Shown in pieces: positions 20,772-31,767 of a stretch of DNA of 64,000 nucleotides. Origin of the DNA: Diphasiastrum complanatum. Taxonomy: Eukaryota; Streptophyta; Lycopodiopsida; Lycopodiales; Lycopodiaceae. Under the pieces are notes generated by a model that saw nothing but the letters and a program-made list of their open reading frames with translations, ran no database searches and was not told the origin of the DNA. The translations under genes were made by a program, and so were the position numbers. The stretch is from assembly GCA_029204225.1 (NCBI GenBank), contig CM055106.1, forward strand, positions 8,224,953 to 8,288,952, written 5' to 3'. How positions within the stretch are numbered: the stretch's first letter is position 1; every line of letters begins with the position of its first letter.

Positions 20772-22860
20772 ATGGCCCCTTCATCCTCTGAAGACTCTGA
20801 CACCAAGCAGGTAATCCAACGTGAAATATCCTCGGCCACACAGATTTGGCCCTTACCCTCTAACACTCTGATTCAACCATGGCTTCAGACTGCTAGCCCA
20901 CTTCTTGAGGCAATGGATTTTTTCCCGACGCTTTTCCATTCTAAGATTAACATGGGCCTCGCCCTCCACGCTTATGCCACCTGGGACGTGTTGAAGTCGC
21001 GCTTCCACTTCTTGTACCAAGGTACCGTGTACAAGGTTAGGATTAACGCAAACTCGATGGTCACCGTTGGCATTATGTCCGGTGACCGTCAGCCCATCTC
21101 CCATCGTCAGGCAAAAAAGTCTGATCAAACCTTTCGTCGCCAAGACTGCACCAGAGATCCCCATCTAGACTAACAACGGTTACCTGATAGATGTTATCAC
21201 AAAATCAGTCATACAGGTGGGTGCGCATTTGTTGAACAACTTTCTAGTTGTTTCAACATTTTGCAAAGACAGAATCCATTCCACGCTGCTGAGTCTGATA
21301 GTGGAATCCTTTCTAGCATTCCCTGGCGCCACGGTTGTGCCATACGATTGGCACGCCATCAAACCCGACCACCGTGAGCGTATCGCAGCAGGTCCCTTGT
21401 CGTGTAATTTTGCCTGTGCACTTCTCGAGGCGAAAGTGCGCGGCTTCCGCCGCTCTAGCCTTTTATCTTCCATCGTGCCGCACACTAACCTTTATCCGCC
21501 ATCTGCCGCATCCACACCCTCTCAACCCGCAATTACTGACACAAGGGCCAGCAAGAGAATGCGTGGCACTGTCCCTTCCTCCTCATCTCCACCTACCACT
21601 AGACGACCTACCACCACCACATCAGTAACTACTCCATCAACAACCGTCACTTCTTCTTCTGTACAACCTCCTCCTCCTGTCTCTGTTGTCACTACTCCTC
21701 TTTTTGTTCCATCCATGACTGCTTCTGTTTTCATTCTCATTTCCTCTGTTGATACCACTTCCACTTCTATTCCATTATCATTGCCCCTTCCATCACCATT
21801 GCATCCTCCATCGCTCATGTCGCCACCGTTGCTCCTCTCTAGTTTAATCCCTCTGATTCTCAGTTGTCTCCAGACACTCTGGCGTGGATGCAAATCGTCA
21901 AATTTTCACCCCCAAGTCACACCATTTCTACTCCCTCCTCGTCTTCAATGCTCCACACCGCACTTCAGTTCCTCTCTGTTCCACCCATCCTCTCATTTGG
22001 ACAAGTCGTCCCCACCCTCGTTTCCACTGCTGCTTCTCTCACCCCACCTGTTTTGCCACCAAAGGTTTCCGAGGGCAACCAATCATTGTTTGATGACGCA
22101 TTTGTTGAGACAATTTTTATACCATCACCAGATTGGGCTAATCCCACTGCCCCAGATGACAACAGGTCCCCCAAGAACCTGATTGAAGACAATGATGACG
22201 GAGCTCCACAAGTCGTCGGGGCTGCTACCACACAAGCCCCTATCAGTGCCAGCGTACCGGCTGTTCCAACAAACTAACGATGGTGTACCAAACCCTAGGC
22301 ACATACATCCTAGAGGTGGTAGCAGCCAAGGCCATTTTGGATAGCCGGGTACTCCACCTGGCGAGAAGCAACACACAGTTGTGAGTAGAACTCACAAAGC
22401 TGCAGCAAGAGCTTATTCTAGCTCAACAACATGAACAAGAAGGGCACCGAAAGATTCCAAGCTACAACAGAAGGAGGATGGCCTCAACCTATACATCCAA
22501 AGCCTCTCTAGAGCGCTGACAGAGGCCTCTATGAAGGTGCGGGAGCTTCAATCCGAAGCATCCCAATGGCTTGCTCTCCTCCAGGTGCAACTACAAATTT
22601 TTGAAGCAGAGAATACGCGCCTGGGGGCAGAAGTGAAAGCCTTACAAAATGAAAAACTCGTCTGGCTAGCTCAACCTGCACCAGACTCAAGGCCGCTCTC
22701 TCAAGCAGAGATGGATATCAAGTGCAGGTATATAGCCAAACATTGAACAACTACCAGGCAAAGTTCGATAAGTATCAGGCAAGCGCAACTCACGAGCTCG
22801 CCCAGGCCAAACAAGCCCTCAAGGCCTGCCAACAGTACATGGAGAAGAAGACCCAGTCTA
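20772..22860 (+). pseudogene. Extra ORF copy B
   Basis: Starts ATGGCCCCTTCATCC (MAPSSSEDSDTK), like the start of copy C (MSSNQSSSSEDPDTNK). A globular part follows (WDVLKSRFHFLYQGTVYKV), a stop and frame change near 21170, then VITKSVIQVGAHLLNNF and a basic SKRMRG within a Ser/Thr/Pro-rich linker (21490-21830). An acidic SEGNQSLFDDAFVETIF and a coiled coil follow (TKLQQELILAQQHEQEGHRK, VKALQNEKL), then PLSQAEMDIKCRY and LNNYQAKFDKYQ with LAQAKQAL, matching copies A and C. It is cut off at 22861 by copia element Cop1, so the C-terminal domain is lost. Function unknown; coiled coils imply self-association. Confidence 0.6.
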
Positions 22861-22861
22861 C

Positions 22862-23472
22862 TGACAAAATTTCTAGAATTCACATGTGTGGGGAATGTCC
22901 ACAAGTATGATTGATCTAATTAAGCTTTATGATTAGCACAGTAACCTGATTCTAGATTGATTAGCAAGATCTAGTATAGAAGTTATGGCTTAACCACAAT
23001 CTAGCATGCAAAGCATCAGAATATGATAGCAATGAATCAATAATGAGCAAAAGTACAAGATATCAGTGTATTAGCATTAGCCTCAACACGAGTTAGAGAG
23101 AGAAAGATAGAGAGATAACAGGCAAAAAATGTGTGGATCCAAAATGGCATGAGACAGCTACAAAGCTTTGGTTCTTCATCACAAAATATGAGGAGAGCTA
23201 CACATATTTATGGAGTTTGACAAATGTCACATAGACTCTAGTTTTCACTTTAGATGTCATTAAATGATGGGTGATGTGGTTCTACCTTGATGCATGAAAC
23301 TCTACCAACTTTTTCCAAGTGTGCTAGTTCTAACTAGAAATGTACAAATCATCATGCATGTGTCCATTACACTTTGTGCATGCCTTGTATGTCACTATGA
23401 ATCACTTACAATTAATGCATGTGAATTTCCACGAGTTTCTACAAGCATAATTTTGCTATTTCTATGTCTACA
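22862..23472 (-). repeat. Cop1 3' LTR
   Basis: 611 bp, reading TGTAGACATAG to AAATTTTGTCA on the minus strand. It is the uninterrupted copy; comparison with 27318-28375 shows the insert and inversion in the other LTR. A 14-bp segment near 22932-22945 is missing from the partner. Confidence 0.8.
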
Positions 23473-23474
23473 AT

Positions 23475-23967
23475 CTATATGCAAGTTGTACTCATCAATT
23501 TAGAGTCAGCTAACTTGATACAAGTTCCTGTCAGAATGATATCATCAACATAAATAAGAAGGATGACAATATCTTTATCAAAAAACTTGACATATAGGGA
23601 AGGATCATAGTTAATAAGATTAAATCCTAGTGACTCAAGAAAGGTGTTAAGTCGAGAATACCATGACCTTGGAGCTTGCTTTAGTCCATATAAACTTTTG
23701 AAAAGCAAGCAAACTCTGTCTTTGTCATGGATGAATCCAATAGGCTGATTCATATAAATCTCTTCTTCTAGATATCCATTTAGAAATGCATTAGAGACAT
23801 CTAGTTGAAGAACTTGCCAATTGAAAAAACAAGCAACAGAAATAATGATTCTAATTGATACCATCTTTGCAACTGGAGCAAAAGTCTCCTCATAATCAAG
23901 TCTATAAACTTGAGCAAAACCTTTAGCACAAAGTCTAGCCTTGTACTTGTTGATTGTGCCATCTTGA
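23475..23967 (-). pseudogene. Cop1 RT, palm part
   Basis: After a frame change from the preceding reading frame near 23960, this reads MVSIRIIISVACFFNW, LQLDVSNAFLNGYLEEEIYM, SLYGLKQAPRSWYSRL and LLIYVDDIILTG. These are the copia RT motifs up to the catalytic YVDD. It ends ten codons later at the LTR boundary. The catalytic Asp residues are present but the thumb and RNase H are missing. Confidence 0.85.
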
Positions 23968-25830
23968 TTATACTTGACTCAAAAAAAGCCACTTGCAACC
24001 AATGGTGTGCTTGTTGGATGGAAGATCCACAAGATCCCCTGTCTTATTGGCCATCAAAACATCATATTCCTCTTTCATGGCAAGGTACCATTCCTTCGAG
24101 TTGAGTGCATCATATACATCATTTGGCTCCTCATGAGAAATAAAATAAGCACATTTAGTGGAGTTGATTTCCACTTCCTTGCCTCTATCTTCATAGGTAA
24201 GCCTCCTAGGCTCGGATCTTTCTCTTTGAGATCTCCTTGGTGAAAAGATTCGAGGTGACTCCTCTTCAATTCTCGGCCCCATCTCTCCATGATAGTCTTC
24301 AAGGGTGATGATTGGAGTATCTTTGTGAGAATCTTTGAACTCGGCCTCCTCAAGAATGTATTTTTTATCCTCATCGAATATAACATCCCTACTCTCAATT
24401 GTAGTTGAGGTAGAGGGAACATAGATTCTGTAAGCTTTCTTGTTGGATGCATATCCAACCATGATCCCTTTAATAGAATTAGGATCATCTCTTTTCCTTG
24501 TTTCCAAGGGTACATGAACAAAGCAAGCACAACCAAAAACTCTAAGGTGATTTACCTTAGGTTTCTTCTTAAACAAGACTTCAAAAGGTGATTTTCCAGC
24601 AAGTGCATTGTGAGGTAATCTATTGCACAAATAGTTTGCACAATTTATAGCTTCACCCCAATATTCGATAGGCAAAGAAGCTTCAACACAAATTGCTTTA
24701 GCACATTCACATAAAGATCTGTTTTTCCTCTCAACAACTCCATTTTGAGATGGAGAATAAGCACAAGAGAACTCTCACTTTATTCCTTCACCTTCACAGT
24801 ATTCATGAAACTTGTTGGAGATGTATTCACCTTCTCCATCACATCTTAAAGCTTTAACTTTGAAAGAAAACTGTTTCTCAACATAAGCTTTGAAGATTAG
24901 GAAGTGATAAAAAACCATAGCCTTTGAAGAAAATAGATACAACCAAGTATATCTAGTAAAGTCATCAATAAAGGTGACAAAACATGTTGCACCACCAATA
25001 CTTTTAGAAGAGGAAAAATGATCATCCGAGTGTATAAGCTCCGAAGGATGAGTAGTCTTTATAAAAGACTTCTGATCTGGCTTTCTGTGTGATTTTGCAA
25101 TAGCACAAGCCTCACAAGGCTTGTAATTTTTGGAAAGAGATTTTGGAAGATCAATTGCCTTCACCTTCTTGACCATAGAAGACATAGATCTAAAGTTAGG
25201 ATGCCCCAACCTTCTATGCCACAACTCCTCCTTAGATAACAAAGCAACTTCACAAAGGTTTGCATTCTCATAAAAATTCAACTTAAAAATTCCACCACAT
25301 CTAGATCCATCAGCTAGGATCTCATCATTTTTCTTGATAAAGCAAGTATTGGAGTTGAACTTTACATCACAACCATTATCAAGAAACTTTCCCACACTAA
25401 TCAAGTTCTTTGTAAGTTTTGGAATGAAAAGAACATTAGAAAGTGCAAGAACTTTTGAAGAAGCAAGTTTCAATGGAATGTTGCCAATTCCTTCTATAGA
25501 GCACTCATGATCATTAGCAATGTAAATAGATCTCTTAAGTCCTTTGTAAGGTACAATTGAGTTAAAAGACTCCTTTGAACAGCACATATGTGAAGAAGCT
25601 CCACTATCTATGTACCAAGCTCCATCATTCTTGAAAGGTGATGAAGAAAAACTGGACACCATAAGTGATCCTTCTCCATCACTTGCAACATAATCTTCTT
25701 CAATCTCTTTGGAGAGATTAGCTTGCTTGAGTTGGTTTTTCTTCTTAAAGCAATTAGAGGCATAGTGCCCCTTCTTGCCACAGAAGAAACACTCACTTTC
25801 ATCTTCTTGGTCTTTGAAGAAGAAGGATGA
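23968..25830 (-). pseudogene. Cop1 zinc knuckle, protease, integrase and RT start
   Basis: One frame, broken once at 24775, carries the CCHC knuckle CFFCGKKGHYASNC, protease WYIDSGASSHM with the D-S-G active site, integrase LWHRRLGHPN with a CEACAIAKS zinc site, then the core. The first core Asp is in LIHSDDHF, the second in LRCDGEGEY, and the Glu in NGVVERKNR just after the stop. The GKSPFEVLFKKKP and FGCACFVHVPLETRKR hinge follows, then the start of RT (ALNSKEWYLAMKEEYDVLM). The gag frame must shift near 25800 to enter this one. All key residues are present, so the damage is recent compared with the gypsy copies. Confidence 0.85.
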
Positions 25831-25898
25831 GATGAATCATCCTCTTCACCATCTTTGTCTCGATCTTTGGCTTTGTCTTTGTTTAATGCTTGAGAGAA

Positions 25899-26561
25899 CT
25901 AGTTCTTACTCCTTCCTTTATGCTTGTCTTTGACAAAGAGGACTTTGTCACTTCCACCATGCTCGAGTTTGTTCATCCTGGACATTTTATAGCTTTGCCT
26001 AGATTCTTCAGAAATAAGAATTCCTTGGAGAGTTTCTAGATTAAGCAACTCCTCCTTAATGGCAAAAGACTGAACAAGATTATCATAGTCATCTCTCAAG
26101 CCATTTAAGATGACTTGAACTAGCTCATCTTGGTTAATTGTAACACCAACACAGGAAAGCTCTCTATGTAAATCTTTAACTCTCAGAACATAGTTTGATG
26201 CACTCTCTTCACTTCTTTGGAAACTTTGAAAAATTTGATTTCTAAGAGTGAGTATTTTAGAAGTATTCTTTGCTTCATAGATGGTCTTAAGTGCATCCCA
26301 AGCTTCTTTGGCTGTAGTGCAAGATCCTATCTCTTTCAGAATTTCATTAGATACATTCATCTTAATGAAATGTAGAGCCATTCTAGCTCTCTTCCTATAC
26401 TTAAGAATTTCAGCTTGTGCTTGAGGCTCCTCAACACCAAGCATAATGTCCATAACATCCTGGAGTATCAAAATAGACTCCATTCTGAACTTCCAAAATG
26501 AGTAATTAGAAGTGTTTAGTCTTTCATTTGCTTCTAGAAGATATCCTCCCAGACGTGACAT
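25899..26561 (-). CDS. Cop1 gag (copia UBN2-type)
   Basis: 221 uninterrupted codons from ATG at 26561 (MSRLGGYLLEANERLNTSNY). Typical copia gag features: NYSFWKFRMESIL near the start, CTTAKEAWDALKTIYE, VLRVKDLHRELSCVGV and VILNGLRDDYDNLVQSF, then a basic end. Copia gag builds the virus-like particle. I chose the ATG before SRLGG over an upstream non-ATG extension. A stop at 25899 separates it from the charged linker and the zinc knuckle, which continue downstream. Confidence 0.8.
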   Translation of the reverse strand: MSRLGGYLLEANERLNTSNYSFWKFRMESILILQDVMDIMLGVEEPQAQAEILKYRKRARMALHFIKMNVSNEILKEIGSCTTAKEAWDALKTIYEAKNTSKILTLRNQIFQSFQRSEESASNYVLRVKDLHRELSCVGVTINQDELVQVILNGLRDDYDNLVQSFAIKEELLNLETLQGILISEESRQSYKMSRMNKLEHGGSDKVLFVKDKHKGRSKN

Positions 26562-27305
26562 TTTGATGGACTTCTTAGTTATTGGACTACAATATGTTTG
26601 AGCTTGTTCCAATCAGACTTGAAATTGATGCTCTCTTTCACTATAGGTATTTTCAAGGATGTACTACCTTCCTATGTGAAACACTTGCAACTGTATTTGA
26701 GATGGATCTCAAATATTCCACAAGACAAATTATCTAGATCAGACACACAAAGTGGATTGAAACACTTTGGCTAGTTTGAATCCTACTTTTGGCACGTTTG
26801 AAATGCTTCAAAAGAAAATACTATTGACACTCAAAAGTCTCAAAGGGTGTTCAATTACTTCAAACTTAGTCTTGATCTTCAGTTTCTTGTGTAGGATGCT
26901 CAAAACAATGGATTTTGAACAAAGCAAGGTTGAACCAAATCAAAATGTTGTCACTCTATCTCTATCCTCTTTAAGAGCTTATAACTCTTGAGAGACACAT
27001 CATAATGATTTGGTTTCAATTTCTATGAAAAGTATAGATTATAAGCTTTCCATCAAGCTATAACACCACTATTTTTGGATCTACAAGCAAGGAGATAAAA
27101 GGGACTAAGAATCTTTGATTTTCACACATGTGGAATTCCATAATTCCGTACTACCACTATTCAGGTCTGAAAATTCAGTTCCAATCCGATTTGATCCAAA
27201 TACACTTCAGAGAAAAGTGAGAAAAAGTGCAAAACTGCTTTTTTGCTTGATTTAGCTCTCAATTTCTTGTACAATCAGAGATGTTAGCATGCAAAGCTTA
27301 ATTTG
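26562..27305 (-). other. Cop1 5' leader
   Basis: AT-rich untranslated sequence between the primer site and gag. No other feature seen. Confidence 0.6.
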
Positions 27306-27317
27306 GCTCTGATACCA
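27306..27317 (-). other. Cop1 primer binding site, tRNA-Met
   Basis: On the minus strand TGGTATCAGAGC, directly next to the LTR end at 27318. Confidence 0.85.
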
Positions 27318-28375
27318 TGACAAAATTTCCAAAATTCACACGTGTGGGGCGTCCCACACGTGTGAATTCAGCATTGGAGAGATTCATCAGAAAGTACATC
27401 TCTACTAGCAACAACTTTTTTTGTAATAGGATCATATATCCTATAAGCTTTCTTACTTTCACTATAACCAACAAAGATGCCTTTCAAAGAAGTGGCATCT
27501 TCTTTTTTCCTTGTTTCTAAAGGAATATGTACATAACAAGTACATCCAAAAACTTTCAAATCACTAAGATTTGGCTTTTTGCCAAACAATACTTCATAAG
27601 GTGTAAGTCCTTTAATGGCACTATTAGTCATTCTATTACAAAGAAAGTTTACACATAAAATAGCTTATCCCCAAAATGAAATAGGAAGAGAAGCATCTAA
27701 TCTCATAGCTTTAGCACACTCACATAGTGTCCTATTCTTTCTCTCAGCTACTCCATTTTGTTGTGGAGTATATGTACAAGTAAACTCTCTCTTTATGCCA
27801 TACAAGTATGATTGATCTAATTAAGCTTTATCCTGATTCTAGATTGATTAGCAAGATCTAGTACAGAAGTTATGGCTTAACCACAATCTAGCATGCTAAG
27901 CATCAGAATATGATAGCAATGAATCAATAATGAGCAAAAGTACAAGATATCAGTGTATTAGCATTAGTCTCAACACAAGTTAGAGAGAGAAAGATAGAGA
28001 GATAACAAGCAAAAAATGTGTGGATACAAAATGGCATGAGATAGCTACAAAGCTTTGGTTCTTCATCACAAAATATGAGGAGAGCTACACATATTTATGG
28101 AGTTTGAGGTAGCTCGAGGTAGAACCACATCCATCCATCATCTAATGACATCTAAAGTGAAAACTAGAGTCTATGTGACATTTGTCACTTCTCATGCATG
28201 AAACTCTACCAACTTTTTCCAAGTGTGATTGTTCTAGTTAGAAATGTACAAATCATCATGCATGTGTCCATTACACTTTGTGCATGCCTTGCATGTCACT
28301 ATGGATCACTTACAATTAATGCATGTGAATTGCCACGATTTTCTACAAGCATAATTTTGCTATTTCTATATTTCA
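27318..28375 (-). repeat. Cop1 5' LTR with insert and inversion
   Basis: The outer parts match the left LTR (27804-28375 against 22903-23472, and 27318-27352 against 22862-22900). A 450-bp foreign segment (27353-27803) splits it close to its 3' end, and 28117-28187 is the inverse of 23218-23287. Both changes are specific to this copy. Confidence 0.8.
27353..27803 (-). pseudogene. Captured copia integrase fragment inside the LTR
   Basis: Minus-strand coding text of a copia integrase end: TYTPQQNGVAERKNRTLCEC, then a TAA, then CNRMTNSAIKGLTPYEVLFG, FGCTCYVHIPLETRKKED and VGYSESKKAYRIYD, ending at a stop. It covers the same region as the integrase of Cop1 itself (NGVVERKNRSLCEC...YRIYVPS) but with many substitutions, so it came from a related element, not from this copy. 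A 16-bp perfect inverted repeat (27333-27348 and 27353-27368) marks the junction. Confidence 0.8.
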
Positions 28376-29275
28376 GTTCCATCTCAACCGAGTAAGATCT
28401 TGACTGAAGACATTTATTAAGATCTCGATCAAAGTTTTTTTTTTAAAGTACTGAGCCATCGCATCAAATCTCAACCAAAGCAAGAAGACGGCCACCATAA
28501 ATACCTTGAAAACGAAGACATTCGTACATCAGTGACATGCGAATATTGGAGTTTTCTTGCGACTATCCGCTGGCGATCTTGCTACTTCCATGCTCGTTTC
28601 TGGCGCTCTTATGTTTTATCAATCCGTCCTTGACACCGCACTACATCCATCCAGTTTCAACCATTCTTGTTTGAACACCACAAAGAGCACCATCACCAAC
28701 ACTAACAACCCTAACATCGCCGACAGTCAAACCATTTCTGTGAAACTTCTCGCACACCTGAGGGGTAGTATCACGCAAGCACAAATCATGCTCTCGTTAC
28801 ACTATTGAGAAGATCATCATCACCATTCTCACGAACTCTTGGTTTTTCCAGTTCCTTCACCACCTCCAACATTCTGTTTCCACAGTCATCCACCATTTCC
28901 ATCTTTCCAACCTTCCAATACTCCACCGCCATCTATACATCATGTCTCTGTGAGCCATTCTACTTCACCCTTTCTACTCTACCATTCCAACCTCACTACA
29001 TAGATTTTTTTTCTTACAAACACACCACTTTCACACACCTCCGCTTTGCACACATTCTCAGTTCCATTTTGACTAAGTTACTCCAGTCACCATCTCAACC
29101 GATGCCTCCAGTCACCTTCTCAACCGATGCCTCCAGTCACCATCTCAACCGAAGCCTCCAATTTTCAAGCCAAAACATCAGTAATCTTCTCGATCGAGCC
29201 GAAACCACTGTTACCTCTGTTTCAAATCTCAACTGGACCTATTTTTCTAGAACACTGTCTCTTCAGTTTTCCAAT
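28376..29275 (+). repeat. Gy3 spacer before the extra ORF with ATCTCAACCGA motifs
   Basis: Pyrimidine-rich DNA with repeated ATCTCAACCGA / AGATCTCGATC motifs (28380-28475), including a threefold CCAGTCACC(A/T)TCTCAACCGA tandem at 29090-29150. This is the inverse reading of the TCGGTCGAGAT array at 37.8-38.6 kb. Apparent reading frames are Ser/Thr/Leu-rich and not supported as genes. It occupies the same place before the extra ORF as the second array in Gy2. Confidence 0.6.
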
Positions 29276-31456
29276 ATGTCATCCAATCAGAGTTCCAGTT
29301 CAGAAGACCCAGATACGAATAAGATCGACATCCAGATGGGCAAGCTGGATATTCAAGAGATGCAGACCTAGTACCAGCAGGCACAACACTTTTTCAAGGA
29401 AATTGAGTTCCAAGTTCCTATCATGGCTGGGTATCAGAGTCCATACTTGCTACATATGGCGCATGCCAACTACAATGCCACTGCAAGGTCTTGCCAATTC
29501 ATACTTCCTCCTAACAGCAACTATGTCTACAATATATATTTTGCGACGGTAGACTTGCAGACATTCGGGTTCCCTCATGGCCCAAATGCTGTTACTAGGA
29601 TGCTCCAAAAGATTGAGCAAACAGCATATTTTAAATATATTGATCCATCAGTGGAAAAATGGAAGAATACAGGTGGGTATTACCTCGTGGTCATTAATGA
29701 TCAACCACTAGTAGCTACGCGTGCGTACTTAACCAAGTACACACAACTTACAAGAACAAAGGTCCTGTGGGTACCTATGTCATTATTCCACATGATGGTA
29801 GATTCATGACTGCATGCCCAAAATCTTTATGATTGGGCACAGTTTGTTTCAAACTGCCTTTGTGACTGTATCAAGAACAAACAACCGACAACCATCCTTG
29901 GGTACCTAATGATGGATGTCACACTCAAGCAAGTGAACAATGCGACCCAACCTCAAGGACTACTGCATGTTGCAGACAAAGCTTGGGGCATCCCCATTAA
30001 GTCCAAGAAGTCCAAACGATCTAGAGCACGACAGTCTTTGCCACAAGGGCAAGCACCAAAAAGGCCGAATACCAGTATCCTCCAGCTGGTACCAAAACAG
30101 CCGACATCCCCAGCATCTCAACAAGATTCAGCAGTAGCAAAATCTTCAGCAGCAAAAGAGGCCGATAGCTCCAAGGCAACGTTGCTCGAAACACGCCAGC
30201 AAAGGAGAAGAATAAAGCTCATGGAAAAGAGGCGATCTCCGCATGCCATAGAGTCTGACGAGTCTGACTCTGAGGGAGAGCCTCTCCAAAGAAAACCAAG
30301 AGCATCGAGACAAGCCACTCAATCACATTTGACATCGTCCAGCTCCTCGACCTCGGATACAGCATCACAACAACACTCATCACCCATACATATCATAGAC
30401 GAGGGTGATGGAGCAGCAGCCTCTATGGGAGCAAACACAGGCATAGATACCCCAGCGGTGCCACCTGATCAAGTCACCACTCCCCCCATCTTGAGTACAA
30501 CGCCGATGCCGCCAAGCTCACCAAAGGCACATTGTTTGGGGGGGGGGGAGGAGTGGGGAGTACCATTCCCCAAGACACGAGAGTGGCCCAGCAACCACAG
30601 GCCCAGCAAGTCCACACTCTCATGGACACGTCATTGTACTTTGATGTTGCAGACTTGATGGAAATTAGTGATGATTAAACAGAGGAAGCGGATCAGTCAG
30701 CTGACCCCTCCACTAACCACCACCACTGTTTCTACTAATATTGTCTCTCCGCTCTCTCCACTGATCCCAACCTCATTCCCTTCGCAACGTCTATTTTTTG
30801 GACTAACCTCACCAACTCATACCCCTGATCAATACCCAACCATCACCAACCCTGGAAAGCTCTCTGAAGTAGCTAAGTGCTCAATGACCAGCCTATCCGA
30901 AATGAGCTACCACATGCATTGGTTGGTAAGCCAACACCACGTGCTCAAAAATAAGGTCCAGTACTAGAACCAAGAGATCGCACATCAGCGGAAGAAATAA
31001 GGAAAAGAGACAAAAGAAATAAGATCCGTGATGGTCGGGCGAAAGATAAAATTGGAAGAGGTTCAACAATAACTAAAGCACTAGATGACCCAGATCGACC
31101 AAGCGCGAGATGGATCGTCGGGTGCAATGACAGTTGATGCCCCTCTGGTCAAGCCCGAGGATATACAGTTCCAGGCTTCACAAGCTACAACCATCTGGAT
31201 GGAAAAGTATGTGCGGCTAATTCAATAATGAGAAGCCGAAAAAAAGAATTTTGAAAATGTCGTGGCCAAATAAAGAAAGATCATCCTTGAGTCCCAAAAG
31301 TAGCTCAAAGAAATGACTAAGGCCCTGCAACAAGTCTTAGACAAGGTGAACCAATTATAGGACACGACGTGCAAGGCCCAAGCAGGTACTTTTGTAAAGA
31401 AACCACAGGATGATGATGGAGATGACGAAGCTAATAATAAGGATGGGCAAACCTAG
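29276..31456 (+). pseudogene. Extra ORF copy C
   Basis: Best preserved N-terminal half of the family. From ATG 29276 one frame runs to about 30535, broken only by TAG 29369 and TGA 29807. It reads MSSNQSSSSEDPDTNK, YQSPYLLHMAHANYNATARS, FGFPHGPNAVTRMLQKIEQT, TGGYYLVVINDQPLVA, a basic KSKKSKRSRARQSL (nuclear-signal-like), then a Ser/Gln/Pro-rich linker. A G-run at 30538-30550 shifts the frame; LYFDVADLMEISDD continues in another. From 30870 a coiled-coil part with five or more stops follows, including PLVKPEDIQ and the heptad stretch LKEMTKALQQVLDKVNQL, ending in acidic DDDGDDEANNKDG. No known family recognised. Downstream is an LTR end instead of the C-terminal domain seen in copies A and D. 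Confidence 0.6.
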
Positions 31457-31471
31457 CTAGTAGATAGTAGT

Positions 31472-31732
31472 TTGAGATCGAATGGCCAGAGAACCCAAGC
31501 TGCTTCCAGAGCTTTTCTCCCTCCACCTCCTATTTTTAATCCCCATTCTTATTCTTCATTTGATTTTTCTGAAACATTTGTTCCTACTTGCCCTATTTCT
31601 TCACCCTCCTCCTCTCCACCACCTCGTAGCAAATTATTGGGCCCATCTAAAGGTCCAGCTAATACGTACAAAGCCCGACGAGATGAGTTCCTACAACAGC
31701 TCAATTCTCCCAGTGCAGCGTATAATTTGTAA
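31472..31732 (+). other. Short Pro/Ser-rich ORF of unknown origin
   Basis: 86 codons without a stop: a proline-serine stretch (PPPPIFNPHSYSSFDFSET) followed by ANTYKARRDEFLQQLNSPSA. It lies between copy C and the LTR. It may be the true end of the Gy3 extra ORF or a captured piece. Length and low complexity make a separate gene unlikely. Confidence 0.3.
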
Positions 31733-31767
31733 AACCCACCGCCTCCTAAACATGTCGTTCCTATGAA

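Larger units (their letters stand above)
13796..22861 (+). mobile_element. Gy2: Ty3/gypsy element with extra ORF, RT core deleted
   Basis: Order: LTR (13796-14351), tRNA-Asp primer site, leader with a motif array, gag-protease in one frame (15734-17850), RNase H (17892-18278), integrase (18564-19597), spacer with a second motif array, extra ORF copy B (20772-22860). The expected 3' LTR is absent because copia element Cop1 starts at 22862. Integrase after RNase H places it in Ty3/gypsy. The tRNA-Asp primer and an ORF after pol are typical of the Athila/Tat side of plant gypsy elements. It could not move on its own. Confidence 0.75.
22862..28375 (-). mobile_element. Cop1: Ty1/copia element, RNase H and polypurine tract deleted
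   Basis: Minus-strand element bounded by two related LTRs (22862-23472 and 27318-28375), with a tRNA-Met primer site next to the right LTR and gag, zinc knuckle, protease, integrase and RT in copia order. The RT stops soon after its YVDD box and the 3' LTR follows at once, so RT thumb, RNase H and polypurine tract are gone. Flanking bases (TCTAC on the left, GTTCC on the right) do not form a target-site duplication, and the two flanks belong to different gypsy elements. The right LTR carries a 450-bp insert and a 71-bp inversion relative to the left. Confidence 0.85.

Noticed and set aside
13796-22861. Integrated pararetrovirus (caulimovirid) instead of a retrotransposon
   Set aside because: LTRs, a tRNA-Asp primer site and a clear integrase after RNase H show a Ty3/gypsy element; no movement-protein text seen.
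22862-28375. Target-site duplication for Cop1
   Set aside because: Flanking five bases differ (TCTAC and GTTCC), and the two flanks belong to different elements.
28557-29275. Ser/Thr-rich protein genes upstream of copy C
   Set aside because: Pyrimidine-rich spacer with motif repeats; the homologous start with copy B is the ATG at 29276.
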